Part shown: positions 55,318-64,000 of the stretch, in pieces
Layout: the number at the start of each line of letters is the position of its first letter
Position numbering within the stretch: position 1 is the stretch's first letter
Source: Tyzzerella sp.
GTDB lineage: Bacteria; Bacillota; Clostridia; Lachnospirales; Lachnospiraceae
Reading direction: 5' to 3'
NCBI GenBank assembly: GCA_017416155.1
Contig: JAFQDE010000005.1
Location: forward strand, 102,894-166,893
Length of the DNA: 64,000 bases
Position numbers and translations under genes: made by a program
Notes under the pieces: generated by a model
What the model was told of the DNA's origin: nothing
Databases searched by the model: none
The model's input: only the letters and a program-made list of their open reading frames with translations

Positions 55318-55524
55318 CTACTCAGCTTTTGAAGCTGCTGTAATAGCTGTTTGAATTCTAGCGATATTTCTTCTTACTTCTTTGATTCTGCTTGTGTTAT
55401 CTAACTGATTTGTTGCATTCTGGAATCTTAAGTTGAAAAGTTCTTTTTTAGCAGCTACTAATTCTTCATTCAATTCTACTACTGATTTCTTCTTTAAATC
55501 TTCTACGAATTTATTAATTTTCAC
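55318..55524 (-). CDS. rpmC: 50S ribosomal protein L29
   Basis: 68 aa, two helices: [20 protein letters not shown] and [11 protein letters not shown] start at 55524 gives the usual short N-terminus ([10 protein letters not shown]) and overlaps the rplP end by 11 bases; an alternative GTG is at 55533. Confidence 0.95.
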   Translation of the reverse strand: MKINKFVEDLKKKSVVELNEELVAAKKELFNLRFQNATNQLDNTSRIKEVRRNIARIQTAITAASKAE

Positions 55525-55951
55525 TGTTATCACCGCCTTCTAATTCTTCGCGAGATACGATCTTACATTTGCATGGTAATTTGTGCATAGCAAGACGCAA
55601 AGCTTCGCGAGCTACTTCTTCAGGTACTCCTGCAAGTTCGAACATTACACGACCTGGTTTAACAACTGCTACCCAGTACTCTAATGTTCCTTTACCAGAA
55701 CCCATACGAGTTTCAGCTGGTTTTGTAGTTACCGGTTTGTCTGGGAAAATCTTGATCCAAACTTTACCACCACGTTTGATATAACGAGTCATAGCAATAC
55801 GGGCAGCTTCGATTTGGTTTGAACGGATCCAGCATGGTTCCGCTGCCACAAGACCGAATTCACCATTTGTAATTTTATTACCACGTAAAGCTTTTCCTGC
55901 CATTGAACCACGGAATTGTTTACGACGTTTCACTCTTTTTGGCATTAACAT
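55514..55951 (-). CDS. rplP: 50S ribosomal protein L16
   Basis: 145 aa, [19 protein letters not shown] and [19 protein letters not shown]; MLxPKRVK is the normal Firmicutes start, so the first ATG is kept. Confidence 0.98.
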   Translation of the reverse strand: MLMPKRVKRRKQFRGSMAGKALRGNKITNGEFGLVAAEPCWIRSNQIEAARIAMTRYIKRGGKVWIKIFPDKPVTTKPAETRMGSGKGTLEYWVAVVKPGRVMFELAGVPEEVAREALRLAMHKLPCKCKIVSREELEGGDNSEN

Positions 55952-55953
55952 AA

Positions 55954-56610
55954 TTATTTCTCGCTCCCTTCCTTATTTGCTTTAGTTGGAAGAACTTCGC
56001 CTTTGTATACCCAAACCTTAACACCTACTTTACCGTAAGTTGTGTCTGCTTCAGCGAATCCATAATCGATATCTGCTCTAAGTGTCTGAAGTGGAATTGT
56101 TCCTTCTGAGTAAAACTCTGTACGAGCCATATCAGCACCACCCAAACGTCCTGAACAAGCAGCTTTGATACCAAGTGCTCCTGCCTTCATTGTTCTTGAC
56201 ATGCAAGACTTCATGGCACGACGGAAAGAGATACGGTTTTCTAACTGAAGTGCAATGTTTTCAGCTACTAACTGAGCATCCTTATCCGGTCTCTTGATTT
56301 CTTTGATATCTACAACTAATTTCTTGTCTGTGAACTGTCCAAGTTCTTTCTTTACTTTTTCAATCTCAGCTCCACCTTTACCGATTACAACACCCGGTTT
56401 TGCTGTGAAGATGATAACTTTTACGCGGTCAGAAGCTCTTTCGATTTCGATTTTTGAAACTCCTGCACTGTATAATTTCTTTTTAAGAAATGTTCTGATC
56501 TTATTGTCTTCTACAAGGTAGTCAGCAAATTCTTTTTCTGCGTACCATTTAGAATCCCAATCCTTAATAACACCAACTCTTAAGCCGTGAGGATTAACTT
56601 TCTGTCCCAT
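55954..56610 (-). CDS. rpsC: 30S ribosomal protein S3
   Basis: 218 aa; KH domain with [16 protein letters not shown] and C-terminal [20 protein letters not shown]. Confidence 0.98.
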   Translation of the reverse strand: MGQKVNPHGLRVGVIKDWDSKWYAEKEFADYLVEDNKIRTFLKKKLYSAGVSKIEIERASDRVKVIIFTAKPGVVIGKGGAEIEKVKKELGQFTDKKLVVDIKEIKRPDKDAQLVAENIALQLENRISFRRAMKSCMSRTMKAGALGIKAACSGRLGGADMARTEFYSEGTIPLQTLRADIDYGFAEADTTYGKVGVKVWVYKGEVLPTKANKEGSEK

Positions 56611-56621
56611 ACTCTTCCTCC

Positions 56622-57008
56622 TTATCTTTCATTAAGCACTAAAGTAATGTGGCTCATTCTCTTTTCGATTCTGTAAGCTCTACCCTGTGCTCTAGGTTGA
56701 ATTCTCTTCATTGTTGGTCCTTTATTTGCATAGCATTCTTCAATATAAAGGTTTTCAACGTTCATTCCGTTGTTGTTCTCAGCATTTGCGATAGCTGATT
56801 CTAATAATTTTTTAATAATACTTGAAGCATATCTTGGATTGTAAGTTAAAATACCAAGTGCTGTCTGTACATCCTTACCTCTGATGGCATCTAATACGAA
56901 ACATGCTTTCTGAACTGACACTCTGGCGTAAGATAACTTAGCTGATGGTCTAGTATCTTTGTTAGCATTTCTCTCTCTTTTGATTTGGGATCTATGTCCT
57001 TTTGCCAT
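56622..57008 (-). CDS. rplV: 50S ribosomal protein L22
   Basis: 128 aa; [20 protein letters not shown] and the tunnel-loop region [15 protein letters not shown]-terminus slightly extended. Confidence 0.98.
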   Translation of the reverse strand: MAKGHRSQIKRERNANKDTRPSAKLSYARVSVQKACFVLDAIRGKDVQTALGILTYNPRYASSIIKKLLESAIANAENNNGMNVENLYIEECYANKGPTMKRIQPRAQGRAYRIEKRMSHITLVLNER

Positions 57009-57039
57009 GGATGAATCCTCCTTTCAAATTTACGATTTA

Positions 57040-57321
57040 TTAACGTACTCTTGATTTCTTTTCGTCTTTTCCATGTCCTCTATATGTTCTGGTTGCAACG
57101 AACTCTCCGAGTTTGTGTCCAACCATATCTTCTGTTACATATACAGGCACGTGCTTTCTTCCGTCATGAACTGCGATTGTGTGACCAACCATCATTGGGA
57201 AGATTGTAGAACGACGTGACCAAGTTTTAATAACTGATTTATCACCCGCTGCGTTCATAGCTTCTACTTTTTTCAGTAAGCTAGCGTCCGCGAATGGTCC
57301 TTTTTTAAGTGAGCGAGCCAT
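57040..57321 (-). CDS. rpsS: 30S ribosomal protein S19
   Basis: 93 aa; [20 protein letters not shown] and [18 protein letters not shown]. Confidence 0.98.
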   Translation of the reverse strand: MARSLKKGPFADASLLKKVEAMNAAGDKSVIKTWSRRSTIFPMMVGHTIAVHDGRKHVPVYVTEDMVGHKLGEFVATRTYRGHGKDEKKSRVR

Positions 57322-57347
57322 AGGTTCTAACCTCCTTGTAAACTGAT

Positions 57348-58190
57348 TTATTTAATACCTTTACCGTCTCTTCTTCTTACGATTAACTTGTTAGACTGTT
57401 TGTTTTTCTTACGAGTCTTAAGACCAAGTGCTGGTTTGCCCCAAGGTGTACATGGACCTGGACGACCAATACCTGTCTTACCTTCACCACCACCATGTGG
57501 ATGGTCGTTAGGGTTCATTACAGAACCACGAACTGTAGGTCTGATACCCATGTGACGCTTACGTCCTGCTTTACCAATGTTTACTAAGTTGTGGTCACCG
57601 TTACCTACAACACCAACTGATGCTCTACATACGATTGGCACCATTCTCATTTCACCTGATGGCAATCTGAGTGTTGCGTATTTTCCTTCTTTAGCCATTA
57701 ACTGAGCAGCGTTACCTGCCGAACGAACTAATTGGCCACCTTTTCCCGGATATAACTCGATATTGTGAATCTGTGTACCTACTGGAATCTCAGAAAGTGG
57801 TAAGCAATTACCTACTCTTACTTCTGCTTCCGGTCCGTTCATTACTTTCATACCATCTGTTAACCCTTGTGGTGCAAGGATATATGCTTTTTCACCATCT
57901 GCATAGCAGATAAGTGCGATGTTGGCTGTTCTGTTTGGATCGTATTCGATTCCGATTACAGTTGCCGGAATACCATCTTTATTTCTCTTGAAATCGATGA
58001 TTCTGTATTTTCTCTTAGCTCCGCCTCCGCGGTGTCTTACTGTGATCTTTCCTTGATTGTTACGACCTGCTGTTTTGCTTTTTGATGCTAACAAAGATTT
58101 CTCTGGAGACTGCTTTGTTACTTCTGCAAAATCAGAACCAGTCATATGTCTTCTGGAAGGTGTATATGGGCGATATGATTTAATTCCCAT
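57348..58190 (-). CDS. rplB: 50S ribosomal protein L2
   Basis: 280 aa. [20 protein letters not shown] at the start; [20 protein letters not shown] near the peptidyl-transferase centre. ATG at 58190, nine bases after AAAGGAG; the ATG at 58208 belongs to the leader. A 190-nt structured gap separates it from rplW. Confidence 0.98.
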   Translation of the reverse strand: MGIKSYRPYTPSRRHMTGSDFAEVTKQSPEKSLLASKSKTAGRNNQGKITVRHRGGGAKRKYRIIDFKRNKDGIPATVIGIEYDPNRTANIALICYADGEKAYILAPQGLTDGMKVMNGPEAEVRVGNCLPLSEIPVGTQIHNIELYPGKGGQLVRSAGNAAQLMAKEGKYATLRLPSGEMRMVPIVCRASVGVVGNGDHNLVNIGKAGRKRHMGIRPTVRGSVMNPNDHPHGGGEGKTGIGRPGPCTPWGKPALGLKTRKKNKQSNKLIVRRRDGKGIK

Positions 58191-58250
58191 TACTGTCACT
58201 CCTTTCATTCTTCTGATTATTTGTTGTCACGCTTTTATGCGTATATGCGC

Positions 58251-58369
58251 GATAAACAGAGTGTGATGGTTTCAGATGATACGGCTACGCTTGCGTATGC
58301 CGGATGAGATGAAAACATCTAAGCGTGTAACGCGACCGAGAAGCTTTGCTTCGAGGCGCTCTGTTTATC
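58251..58369 (-). other. Multi-branched RNA element between rplW and rplB
   Basis: A perfect 11-bp closing stem, GATAAACAGAG (58251-58261) with CTCTGTTTATC (58359-58369), encloses four hairpins: CGGCTACGC/GCGTATGCCG (58282-58302, one bulge), AGATG/CATCT (58307-58320), GCGT/ACGC (58323-58333) and GAAGC/GCTTC (58340-58352). No frame and no Shine-Dalgarno inside. It matches no riboswitch or leader that I recognise. Confidence 0.75.
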
Positions 58370-58381
58370 TGTTAATAGTTT

Positions 58382-58681
58382 CTACAATCCTTCGAAAATT
58401 TCGATATCTGCTGAATCAACTGTTAATTGAACGATTGCTTTCTTTGTTTTAGCAGTCTTACCAAATGTCATTCCACGTCTCTTTGTTTTACCATCAAGAT
58501 TCATTGTGTTAACACTTGCTACTTTTGTTCCTTTGAACATTTTTTCTACTGCTTCTTTAACCTGAGACTTTGTAGCTTCTGTGTGTACTAAGAAAGTATA
58601 TTTCTTGTCTGCCATAAGCTCCATGCTCTTTTCTGTTACTACAGGTTTAAGGATTACGTCATAGTATTGAATGTTAGCCAT
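58382..58681 (-). CDS. rplW: 50S ribosomal protein L23
   Basis: 99 aa; [20 protein letters not shown] and [23 protein letters not shown] overlaps the rplD stop by one base. Confidence 0.98.
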   Translation of the reverse strand: MANIQYYDVILKPVVTEKSMELMADKKYTFLVHTEATKSQVKEAVEKMFKGTKVASVNTMNLDGKTKRRGMTFGKTAKTKKAIVQLTVDSADIEIFEGL

Positions 58682-59301
58682 TATGCGTACACCTCCTCAA
58701 TTGTTGCAAGAGCAGCCTTGCTAACGATAACTGTGTTGTATTTCAAGATATCGTATACGTTGATTGTGTTTGTTCCGGCTGTCTTAACATCAGCGATGTT
58801 TCTTGCAGATAATACTGCGTTTGTGTTACCTTCTTCAATTACAACCAATGCTTTTGCTACTGATAAGTTGTTTAACATTGTTTGGAAATTCTTTGTTTTG
58901 ATTTCCCCAAAATTCATTTCATCTACAACGATGAATTTATTTTCTTCTACTCTTGATGTGAGAGCTGATTTAAGAGCTGCTCTCTTTTCTTTCTTGTTTA
59001 ATTTGAAAGAGTAGTCTCTTGGTGTTGGAGCAAATACAACTCCGCCGCCTGTCCACTGTGGAGCTCTTGTAGAACCTTGTCTTGCATGACCTGTTCCTTT
59101 TTGTCTCCATGGTTTTCTACCACCGCCTGAAACTTCTGAGCGAGTTTTTGCTTTCTGAGTTCCCTGACGTTTATTTGCAAGTTGTTGAACAACTGCCATG
59201 TGCATTAAGTGTTCGTTCACTTCCACACCGAAAATTGCATCATTTAATTCGATTGTTCCAACTTCTTTACCTTCGATATTGTAAACTTTAACGTTTGCCA
59301 T
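58681..59301 (-). CDS. rplD: 50S ribosomal protein L4
   Basis: 206 aa; tunnel loop [23 protein letters not shown] at 59301, ten bases after AAAGGAGG; the frame to 59328 extends through that site. L4 often autoregulates the S10 operon. Confidence 0.97.
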   Translation of the reverse strand: MANVKVYNIEGKEVGTIELNDAIFGVEVNEHLMHMAVVQQLANKRQGTQKAKTRSEVSGGGRKPWRQKGTGHARQGSTRAPQWTGGGVVFAPTPRDYSFKLNKKEKRAALKSALTSRVEENKFIVVDEMNFGEIKTKNFQTMLNNLSVAKALVVIEEGNTNAVLSARNIADVKTAGTNTINVYDILKYNTVIVSKAALATIEEVYA

Positions 59302-59330
59302 CTCAAGTGTTCCTCCTTTCCTATTCAAGA

Positions 59331-60011
59331 CTAGATTGCTTTAACGCTCTCTTTAATTGTCACTAAAGATTTCTTAGGTCCCGGAACTGAGCCTTTTACT
59401 AAGATTAAGTTGTTTTCAGCATCTACCCTTACGATTTCAAGATTTTGAATTGTAATTCTCTTTGATCCCATGTGTCCTGGCATCTTTTTACCCTTGAATA
59501 CTTTACTTGGGTCTGATGCAGCACCATTAGAACCTGCATGACGATGGAACTTAGAACCGTGAGTCATAGGTCCTCTGTGTTGGTTATGTCTCTTGATTGC
59601 GCCTTGGAAACCTTTACCTTTTGAAATTGCTGTTGCGTCAATCTTGTCGCCTGCAGCAAAGATATCAGCCTTGATTTCCTGAGCTAATGTGTACTCGTCA
59701 GCATTTTCAAATTTGAATTCTCTTACAAATCTCTTGCTTGAAACACCAGCTTTGTCAAAATGTCCTTTTTCTGCTTTTGTCACACCATGTCTGTGTGCGA
59801 TCTCTTTTTTGCCACTTGCGTCTTTTGTTACGATTTTGTCTTTCTTATCTACAAAACCAACTTGAACTGCGCTGTAGCCATCGTTCTCAACTGTCTTGAT
59901 CTGTGTTACTACACAAGGACCAGCCTGAAGAACTGTTACAGGTGTTAATACACCGTCTTCGTTGAAGATTTGAGTCATTCCGACTTTTGTAGCTAAAATA
60001 GCTTTCTTCAT
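59331..60011 (-). CDS. rplC: 50S ribosomal protein L3
   Basis: 226 aa from the ATG at 60011 ([20 protein letters not shown]) with AGGAGG eight bases upstream; the longer frame to 60056 reads through the intercistronic hairpin. [23 protein letters not shown]-like loop carries the site methylated in other bacteria. Confidence 0.97.
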   Translation of the reverse strand: MKKAILATKVGMTQIFNEDGVLTPVTVLQAGPCVVTQIKTVENDGYSAVQVGFVDKKDKIVTKDASGKKEIAHRHGVTKAEKGHFDKAGVSSKRFVREFKFENADEYTLAQEIKADIFAAGDKIDATAISKGKGFQGAIKRHNQHRGPMTHGSKFHRHAGSNGAASDPSKVFKGKKMPGHMGSKRITIQNLEIVRVDAENNLILVKGSVPGPKKSLVTIKESVKAI

Positions 60012-60038
60012 TATTACTACCTCCTGTGATTTACAGCG

Positions 60039-60072
60039 GAACGCTTTCGCGTTCATCCTAAATTATAGGATT
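60039..60072 (-). other. Two hairpins between rpsJ and rplC
   Basis: GAACGC-GAAA-GCGTTC (60039-60054), a GNRA tetraloop hairpin, followed on the upstream side by ATCCTA/TAGGAT (60055-60072). No T-run. Confidence 0.6.
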
Positions 60073-60106
60073 CATACTGCTTTGTTAATTAGTTGCTTTT
60101 GAACTC

Positions 60107-60424
60107 TTATTTGTTCTTCATTTTGATATCAATGTAAACACCTGCTGGCATTTCTAATCTTGATAATGCATCAACAGTTTTCTGTGTTGGAGCAATGATA
60201 TCAATGAGTCTTTTATGAGTTCTTTGTTCGAACTGTTCGCGGCTATCTTTGTATTTGTGTACCGCACGAAGAATTGTTACTACTTCCTTCTTAGTTGGAA
60301 GTGGTACTGGACCACTCACTTGTGCTCCTGTCTTCTTTACAGTTTCGATGATTTTCTTTGCGCTTGCATCAACCAATTGATGTTCATACGCTTTGAGTGT
60401 AATTCTCATTACTTGACTTGCCAT
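60107..60424 (-). CDS. rpsJ: 30S ribosomal protein S10
   Basis: 105 aa, also NusE of antitermination. [20 protein letters not shown] and [14 protein letters not shown]. First gene of the S10 operon; RBS AAAGGAGG. Confidence 0.98.
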   Translation of the reverse strand: MASQVMRITLKAYEHQLVDASAKKIIETVKKTGAQVSGPVPLPTKKEVVTILRAVHKYKDSREQFEQRTHKRLIDIIAPTQKTVDALSRLEMPAGVYIDIKMKNK

Positions 60425-60682
60425 AAAAAAAGTCGCCTCCTTTTCGTACTTTGGGTTTAGTACGACAAGCGGTGACTGTACACTCTCCCGTGTGTGTCGT
60501 GAGTACTCACACGTTGTTACCGTCTCTCAACGGCTGTTATAGATTCGTACAGTGACTTGTCGCCAGTTTCCTAACTTGACATTCGCTCCACGGAATACCT
60601 ACCACGGTGGGTAGCAACCTCACGCTTCATCGCTATCTTGTCACAGCTTTTTTATTATATAGGAAAAGTTTCCATAATGCAA
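60425..60682 (-). promoter_or_regulatory. S10 operon promoter and structured leader
   Basis: TTGCAT (60682-60677), 17 bp, TATAAT (60659-60654). The roughly 220-nt leader holds a long stem-loop: GACAAG/CTTGTC (60464-60469, 60556-60561) continued by ACTGTAC/GTACAGT (60475-60481, 60547-60553), with small hairpins inside (GTGAG/CTCAC, CCGT/ACGG). Firmicutes S10 operons commonly carry an L4-responsive leader; this may be it. Confidence 0.7.
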
Positions 60683-60826
60683 GCATTTTTTTATTTTTCT
60701 TCAAAAATATTTTTGTACTTTTTTGCGTACAATTTCGACATCCATTTGATTCCCTTTTCGACACATTTTTCACACACTATTACAATAGGAAGAAACTCAT
60801 TTTTTGTCAATTTAGTACGTTAATGT

Positions 60827-60870
60827 ATTGTCATATTTTCATTGACAATATTTATAAAAGTTGTTAGAAT
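60827..60870 (+). promoter_or_regulatory. Promoter of the TauE-like permease with operator-like dyad
   Basis: TTGACA (60842-60847), 17 bp, TAGAAT (60865-60870). The dyad ATTGTCA/TGACAAT (60827-60833, 60843-60849) covers the -35, and a third TTGTCAA lies at 60814-60820. The rest of 60683-60997 is AT-rich with nothing else recognisable. Confidence 0.65.
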
Positions 60871-60997
60871 ATTCTATAAGAGACAGACATATTTTTAACA
60901 AAGTAAATATATTCATTTTCGGGGGATGAATATGTGATATGACTTAAGGATATGGGAGGTCAAAAAAGAAAAATTTAATATTTTGGAGGTATTAATT

Positions 60998-61924
60998 ATG
61001 GCAATGTGGATTTTAAAAGGTTTATCCCTTGCAGGTATCGTTTTAACATTAATTCTTTTAATTCTTAAAACGAAAGCAATCAAAAACAGCACTGAGAAAG
61101 ATGCTATTACCGGAATGAGCGGAGAAGAATTATGGGCATTCGGTAAAAAACACTGGATTATAACAGCAATCATCGGTTTTGTAGCAAACTTCCTCGATAC
61201 ATTAGGTATCGGTTCTTTTGCTCCATCGTCTGCAGCATTCAAGATGACAAAATCTGTAGATGACTCTCTTGTTCCTGGAACATTGAACGTAGGAGACACA
61301 ATCCCTGTATGTGTGGAAGCATTCTTATTCTTCGGTATTGTAGATATGGATATTCTTACACTTGTTCTTATGTTAGTAGCAGCTGTACTTGGTTCTCTTG
61401 TAAGTGCTTCTATCGTAACAAAATTTGACAGAAAGAAAGTACGTTACACATTATTCGTAGGTTTATTCCTTCTTGCGACTGTAATCTTACTGAAAGTTTT
61501 CAACGTTCCTCCATTCGGTACTGTCGGAACAGCTCTTGGATTAAGAGGTATCAAACTTGTTATCGCAGTAGTTGGTAACTTCATCCTTGGTGCTCTTATG
61601 AGTATCGGTGTTGGTCTCTACGCTCCATGTATGGCTATGGTTCTTGCATTAGGTATGAACTCAACCTGTGCATTCCCTGCTATGATGGGTTCTTGTGCAT
61701 TCTTGATGGCATTTGGTAATGGTCCAAAATTCATCAAAGAAGCTAAGATTGATATCGTTGCTACTTGGACACAGGCTATCTTTGGTTCAATCGGTGTATT
61801 CGTAGCTTACTACCTTGTTAAGAGCTTACCACTTGATCTTCTTACAAAAGTTATCGTTGTTATTGTATACTTAACAGCATTCTTATACTTGAAAGATGCT
61901 ATCAAGAAAGGTTCAGCCGCTTAA
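60998..61924 (+). CDS. TauE/SafE-family sulfite/anion permease
   Basis: 308 aa, about eight membrane spans. Two matching halves: GFVANFLDTLGIGSFAPSSAA and a second GNFILGALMSIGVGLYAPCMA, the internal repeat of the family. Substrate unknown (sulfite, sulfonates or other small anions). ATG at 60998 after TTGGAGG; the TTG at 60983 is part of that site. Not linked to other sulfur genes here. Confidence 0.85.
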   Translation: MAMWILKGLSLAGIVLTLILLILKTKAIKNSTEKDAITGMSGEELWAFGKKHWIITAIIGFVANFLDTLGIGSFAPSSAAFKMTKSVDDSLVPGTLNVGDTIPVCVEAFLFFGIVDMDILTLVLMLVAAVLGSLVSASIVTKFDRKKVRYTLFVGLFLLATVILLKVFNVPPFGTVGTALGLRGIKLVIAVVGNFILGALMSIGVGLYAPCMAMVLALGMNSTCAFPAMMGSCAFLMAFGNGPKFIKEAKIDIVATWTQAIFGSIGVFVAYYLVKSLPLDLLTKVIVVIVYLTAFLYLKDAIKKGSAA

Positions 61925-62082
61925 TAAACGATATTTGATAAAACTGAATATAGTACATAACAAAGGGGCTGTCGCATTAACGAATAAAAATTCGTGAGTG
62001 CGGCAGCACTTTTTATGCTCATTTTTGCATTTGTGTGGATAAAATCTACTTCGAAACTTCAAATGTGGAAAAGAAGGTGTAC

Positions 62083-62110
62083 TTAAAAAAGCCTTATCAA
62101 TGGAATAAGG
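62083..62110 (-). terminator. Terminator of the IS1182 transposase
   Basis: CCTTAT/ATAAGG around a short loop followed by CTTTTTT on the minus strand, 35 bases after the transposase stop. Confidence 0.7.
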
Positions 62111-62144
62111 TTTATCAATGTATTCCTTTTTAGAACTCTAAAAT

Positions 62145-63771
62145 TTATGCGCTTTTTTTGAGTTTAAATAAATGTGTTCCGGTTCGTTCACCTTGGATTT
62201 TGTTATGAAGTTTATTAATGTTGTGAGCAAGTGCCAAAAGCACACTTTCTGCCAATACATTCTGACTTCCACGACATAAGTATCTGCGAAATCCCATGTC
62301 CTGTTTTAATTCACCAAAGGAACCTTCTGCCTGAATGCTTCGGTTCATTCTCAATTGTTGACCTTCTTCTGTAAGGATACGTTCTAAATCTTCTGCACGT
62401 TTTTCTTTAAACTTTTTAGATACATTCAATTGCTTTGTTCGTTCTTCCAAAGGAGTATTACAATTGCGTCCTTTGATACATTCTGCTTTATAAGGACAGC
62501 CATTACAATTCTCACAAATATAAATGGATTTTTCAGACAGATAGCCTGTCTTACTTTTTTCTGTCTTAGTACCTGTCAGAATGAGTTTTTTGTTATTTTT
62601 GCATATATAAAAATCTTCTTCCTCGTTATAATCCATATTTTCTACACGGCTAATGTCGTTCTGAAACTTACGGGTTTTTGATATCTCATAGTTTGATGGT
62701 TTGATAAAAGATAACTGACCGTTGTCCTCCATGAAGACGTAGTTTTCTTCGCTTTCATAACCAGCATCTGCAATAATCTTTTGATATTTAAATGCCAGAT
62801 ATTCCTCGGTTTGCCTTTAAAAACGGAACCAAAGTTGTAGTATCGGTAGCCTGTGGTCCAATAGTTAACCATGTAATGTATTCAGAATCCACTCCATGCT
62901 GTAGATTATATCCCGGCTTTAACTGTCCGTTTCCCATATGGTCTTCTTTCATACGCATAAAAGTAGCATCCTCATCTGTCTTGGAATAACTGTTACGTTC
63001 ACCACATGTATGAAGGCTTTTGGTATATTCCTTCAGTTTGTCTAAATATTCTTCCAGTATTTCAATACTTCTTTGTAACGGGTTTTTACGTTTGCCTGTT
63101 CCATACACAAAAACAATGCCTTCTTCTTGTGCCAAGGCATATAACTTTTTGCGTAGTTTTGTAACATGTCTCTTTTGAATCTGATTCCTATAGGCAACTT
63201 TAATTCCATAAAGAGTTTCACACTCTTCTACGAATACGGCAATCTTATTCAAAAGTTTCTCTAGGTTTTTAGAAGTTGCCTTTTTCCATACAAATGTATA
63301 CCTGTTGGCATTGGCTTCTATCTTTGTCCCATCAATAAAAATATACTCTCCAGATATTTCACCAAGCTCGTACAAAAGATTTGTGAATTCAGCCATAATT
63401 CTTTTGGCACAAGGTGCAAAGTGCATACTTCTAAAGCGGGCGAACGTGGCGTGATCCGGAATCTGTGCTCCTGCCAAAAGGTACATATAGTTAATGTCTC
63501 TTTTACAGTTCGTTTCCATGGAACGAGAGGTGTAATCACGATCCATATAAGAATAAATTTCTAGTTTCAACAAGGTACGCGGTGGTGTATTTTCAGGTAC
63601 ACGAATGTACGTTGAATATAAATCAGTCAAATCCATTGCCTCCACACACTGATTTACCAACCGAACGGACTCGTCAACAGGAATCACGCATTCAATATTT
63701 AACGGAAGTTTGAATTGATATCCGTCACTATTTTGTGTATAATCTTTTTGTAAAATATTTTGTTTGGTCAT
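62145..63771 (-). pseudogene. IS1182-family transposase, frameshifted
   Basis: The N-terminal 327 aa (from 63771) hold the family's InsH-like domain and [18 protein letters not shown]. This frame ends at a TAA at 62788. The next frame continues [21 protein letters not shown] and runs to 62145 with CENCNGCPYKAEC and GSFGELKQDMGFRRYLCRG, i.e. the expected C-terminal half. The shift lies at about 62790-62820, near an A/T run. No start for the second half other than the internal ATG at 62732, so the enzyme is probably inactive unless frameshifting restores it. Confidence 0.88.
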
Positions 63772-63785
63772 ACTTATATTTTACC

Positions 63786-63820
63786 ATAAATCCCTTGCTT
63801 TTCGAAGCTTGGGATTTATG
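63786..63820. repeat. Hairpin before the IS1182 transposase start
   Basis: CATAAATCCC/GGGATTTATG with inner AAGC/GCTT, between the transposase start and the right inverted repeat. Such hairpins can block entry of outside transcription into a transposase. Confidence 0.6.
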
Positions 63821-63860
63821 TATTTTAGGGCATAAAAAGTGCTGCCGCACTCACGAATTT

Positions 63861-64000
63861 TGAACCGACCCCCAAAAGTTAGACCAAAAAATCTAACGAT
63901 TGGGAGGTCGGTTTTTTAATGGCAAAATACAGTTTTGAATTTAAGAAGAAGGTTGTGGAAGAATATCTGCTGGGAAGAGGAAGCACTCACGAATTAGCAA
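63861..64000 (+). mobile_element. IS3-family insertion sequence, left end (partial)
   Basis: TGAACCGACCCCCAAAAGTTAGAC at 63861 onward is of the IS3/IS150 terminal-repeat type, starting with TG; an inner hairpin GTTAGA/TCTAAC lies at 63880-63899. It abuts the broken right end of the IS1182 element and runs out of the window. Confidence 0.8.
63919..64000 (+). CDS. IS3-family transposase OrfA (partial)
   Basis: ATG at 63919 after GGGAGG. The 27 visible residues (MAKYSFEFKKKVVEEYLLGR, then GSTHELA) are the N-terminal helix-turn-helix start of IS3-type OrfA. Truncated by the window end. Confidence 0.85.
   Translation, partial: MAKYSFEFKKKVVEEYLLGRGSTHELA

Larger units (their letters stand above)
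61965..63860 (-). mobile_element. IS1182-family insertion sequence, interrupted at its right end
   Basis: It starts with GGGGCTGTCGCA at 61965. A 31-bp inverted repeat (61988-62018 against 63830-63860, sharing TTCGTGAGTGCGGCAGCAC) bounds it. Expected outer sequence on the right (TGCGACAGCCCC) is missing because an IS3-family element begins there. Contains a disrupted transposase gene and its terminator. Confidence 0.85.

Noticed and set aside
62642-62872. 76-aa frame bridging the two transposase halves
   Set aside because: Third reading frame; its product has no transposase similarity. The true continuation is in the +1 frame.
1-64000. CRISPR arrays, tRNA or rRNA genes, prophage
   Set aside because: No regular direct-repeat arrays, cloverleaf signatures or phage genes were seen on reading both strands by eye.

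Overview
The window is a low-GC chromosomal segment from an anaerobic Firmicute, most likely a gut Lachnospiraceae (Clostridia). The grounds are the S10-spc-alpha ribosomal order with a KOW-domain gene between map and infA, zinc-type S14 and L36, a class II GalT, a group B [FeFe] hydrogenase, a multi-subunit pyruvate:ferredoxin oxidoreductase, a tmRNA without encoded CCA, and polysaccharide-degrading enzymes. The family is an inference; I cannot name the species. Nearly all genes lie on the minus strand.

Layout. 1-4.1 kb: a membrane-anchored GH3 glycosidase with inverted domain order (cut by the window edge) behind a GH2 glycosidase. 4.3-4.7 kb: tmRNA. 4.8-7.2 kb: drug-type ABC exporter with its TetR regulator. 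7.3-11.1 kb: galK-galT-galM (Leloir pathway). 11.1-17.7 kb: diacylglycerol-kinase-like gene, UDP-galactopyranose mutase, mutY, an amino-acid ABC importer whose binding protein looks circularly permuted, and uppP. 17.8-23.6 kb: cell-wall hydrolase, truA, ecfT, a fused EcfA1-EcfA2 ATPase, a HigBA-like toxin-antitoxin pair and a cyclophilin. 23.6-33.9 kb: smpB, rnr, secG, eno, a YesL-like protein, glmM, a split purine module (AICAR transformylase plus PurO-type IMP cyclohydrolase), greA and a histidine phosphatase. 33.9-39.1 kb: porCDAB, an ECF S component and, divergently, an [FeFe] hydrogenase. 39.2-41.2 kb: polysaccharide deacetylase and a BFD-like [2Fe-2S] protein. 41.3-60.6 kb: rplM-rpsI, tyrS with a stand-alone riboflavin kinase, then the complete rpsJ-to-rplQ supercluster. 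60.8-64 kb: a TauE-like permease, a frameshifted IS1182-family element and the start of an IS3-family element inserted in its end.

How it fits together. smpB, rnr and ssrA supply ribosome rescue and RNA decay. GalKTM and Glf can link galactose to UDP-galactofuranose, but no galE is in the window. POR makes reduced ferredoxin, a possible electron donor for the divergent hydrogenase-like protein. The block ecfAA-ecfT-truA, usually between rplQ and rplM in Firmicutes, sits about 20 kb away, headed by the toxin-antitoxin pair, while tyrS-ribK occupies the rplQ-rplM gap.

The most unusual items are the permuted binding protein, the reversed GH3, the fused EcfAA, the multi-branched RNA element between rplW and rplB, the large inverted repeat after rpsI, and palindromes built into several promoters (galK, the divergent ECF-S/hydrogenase pair, the alpha operon, the toxin-antitoxin pair). 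No CRISPR array, tRNA, rRNA or phage genes were seen.
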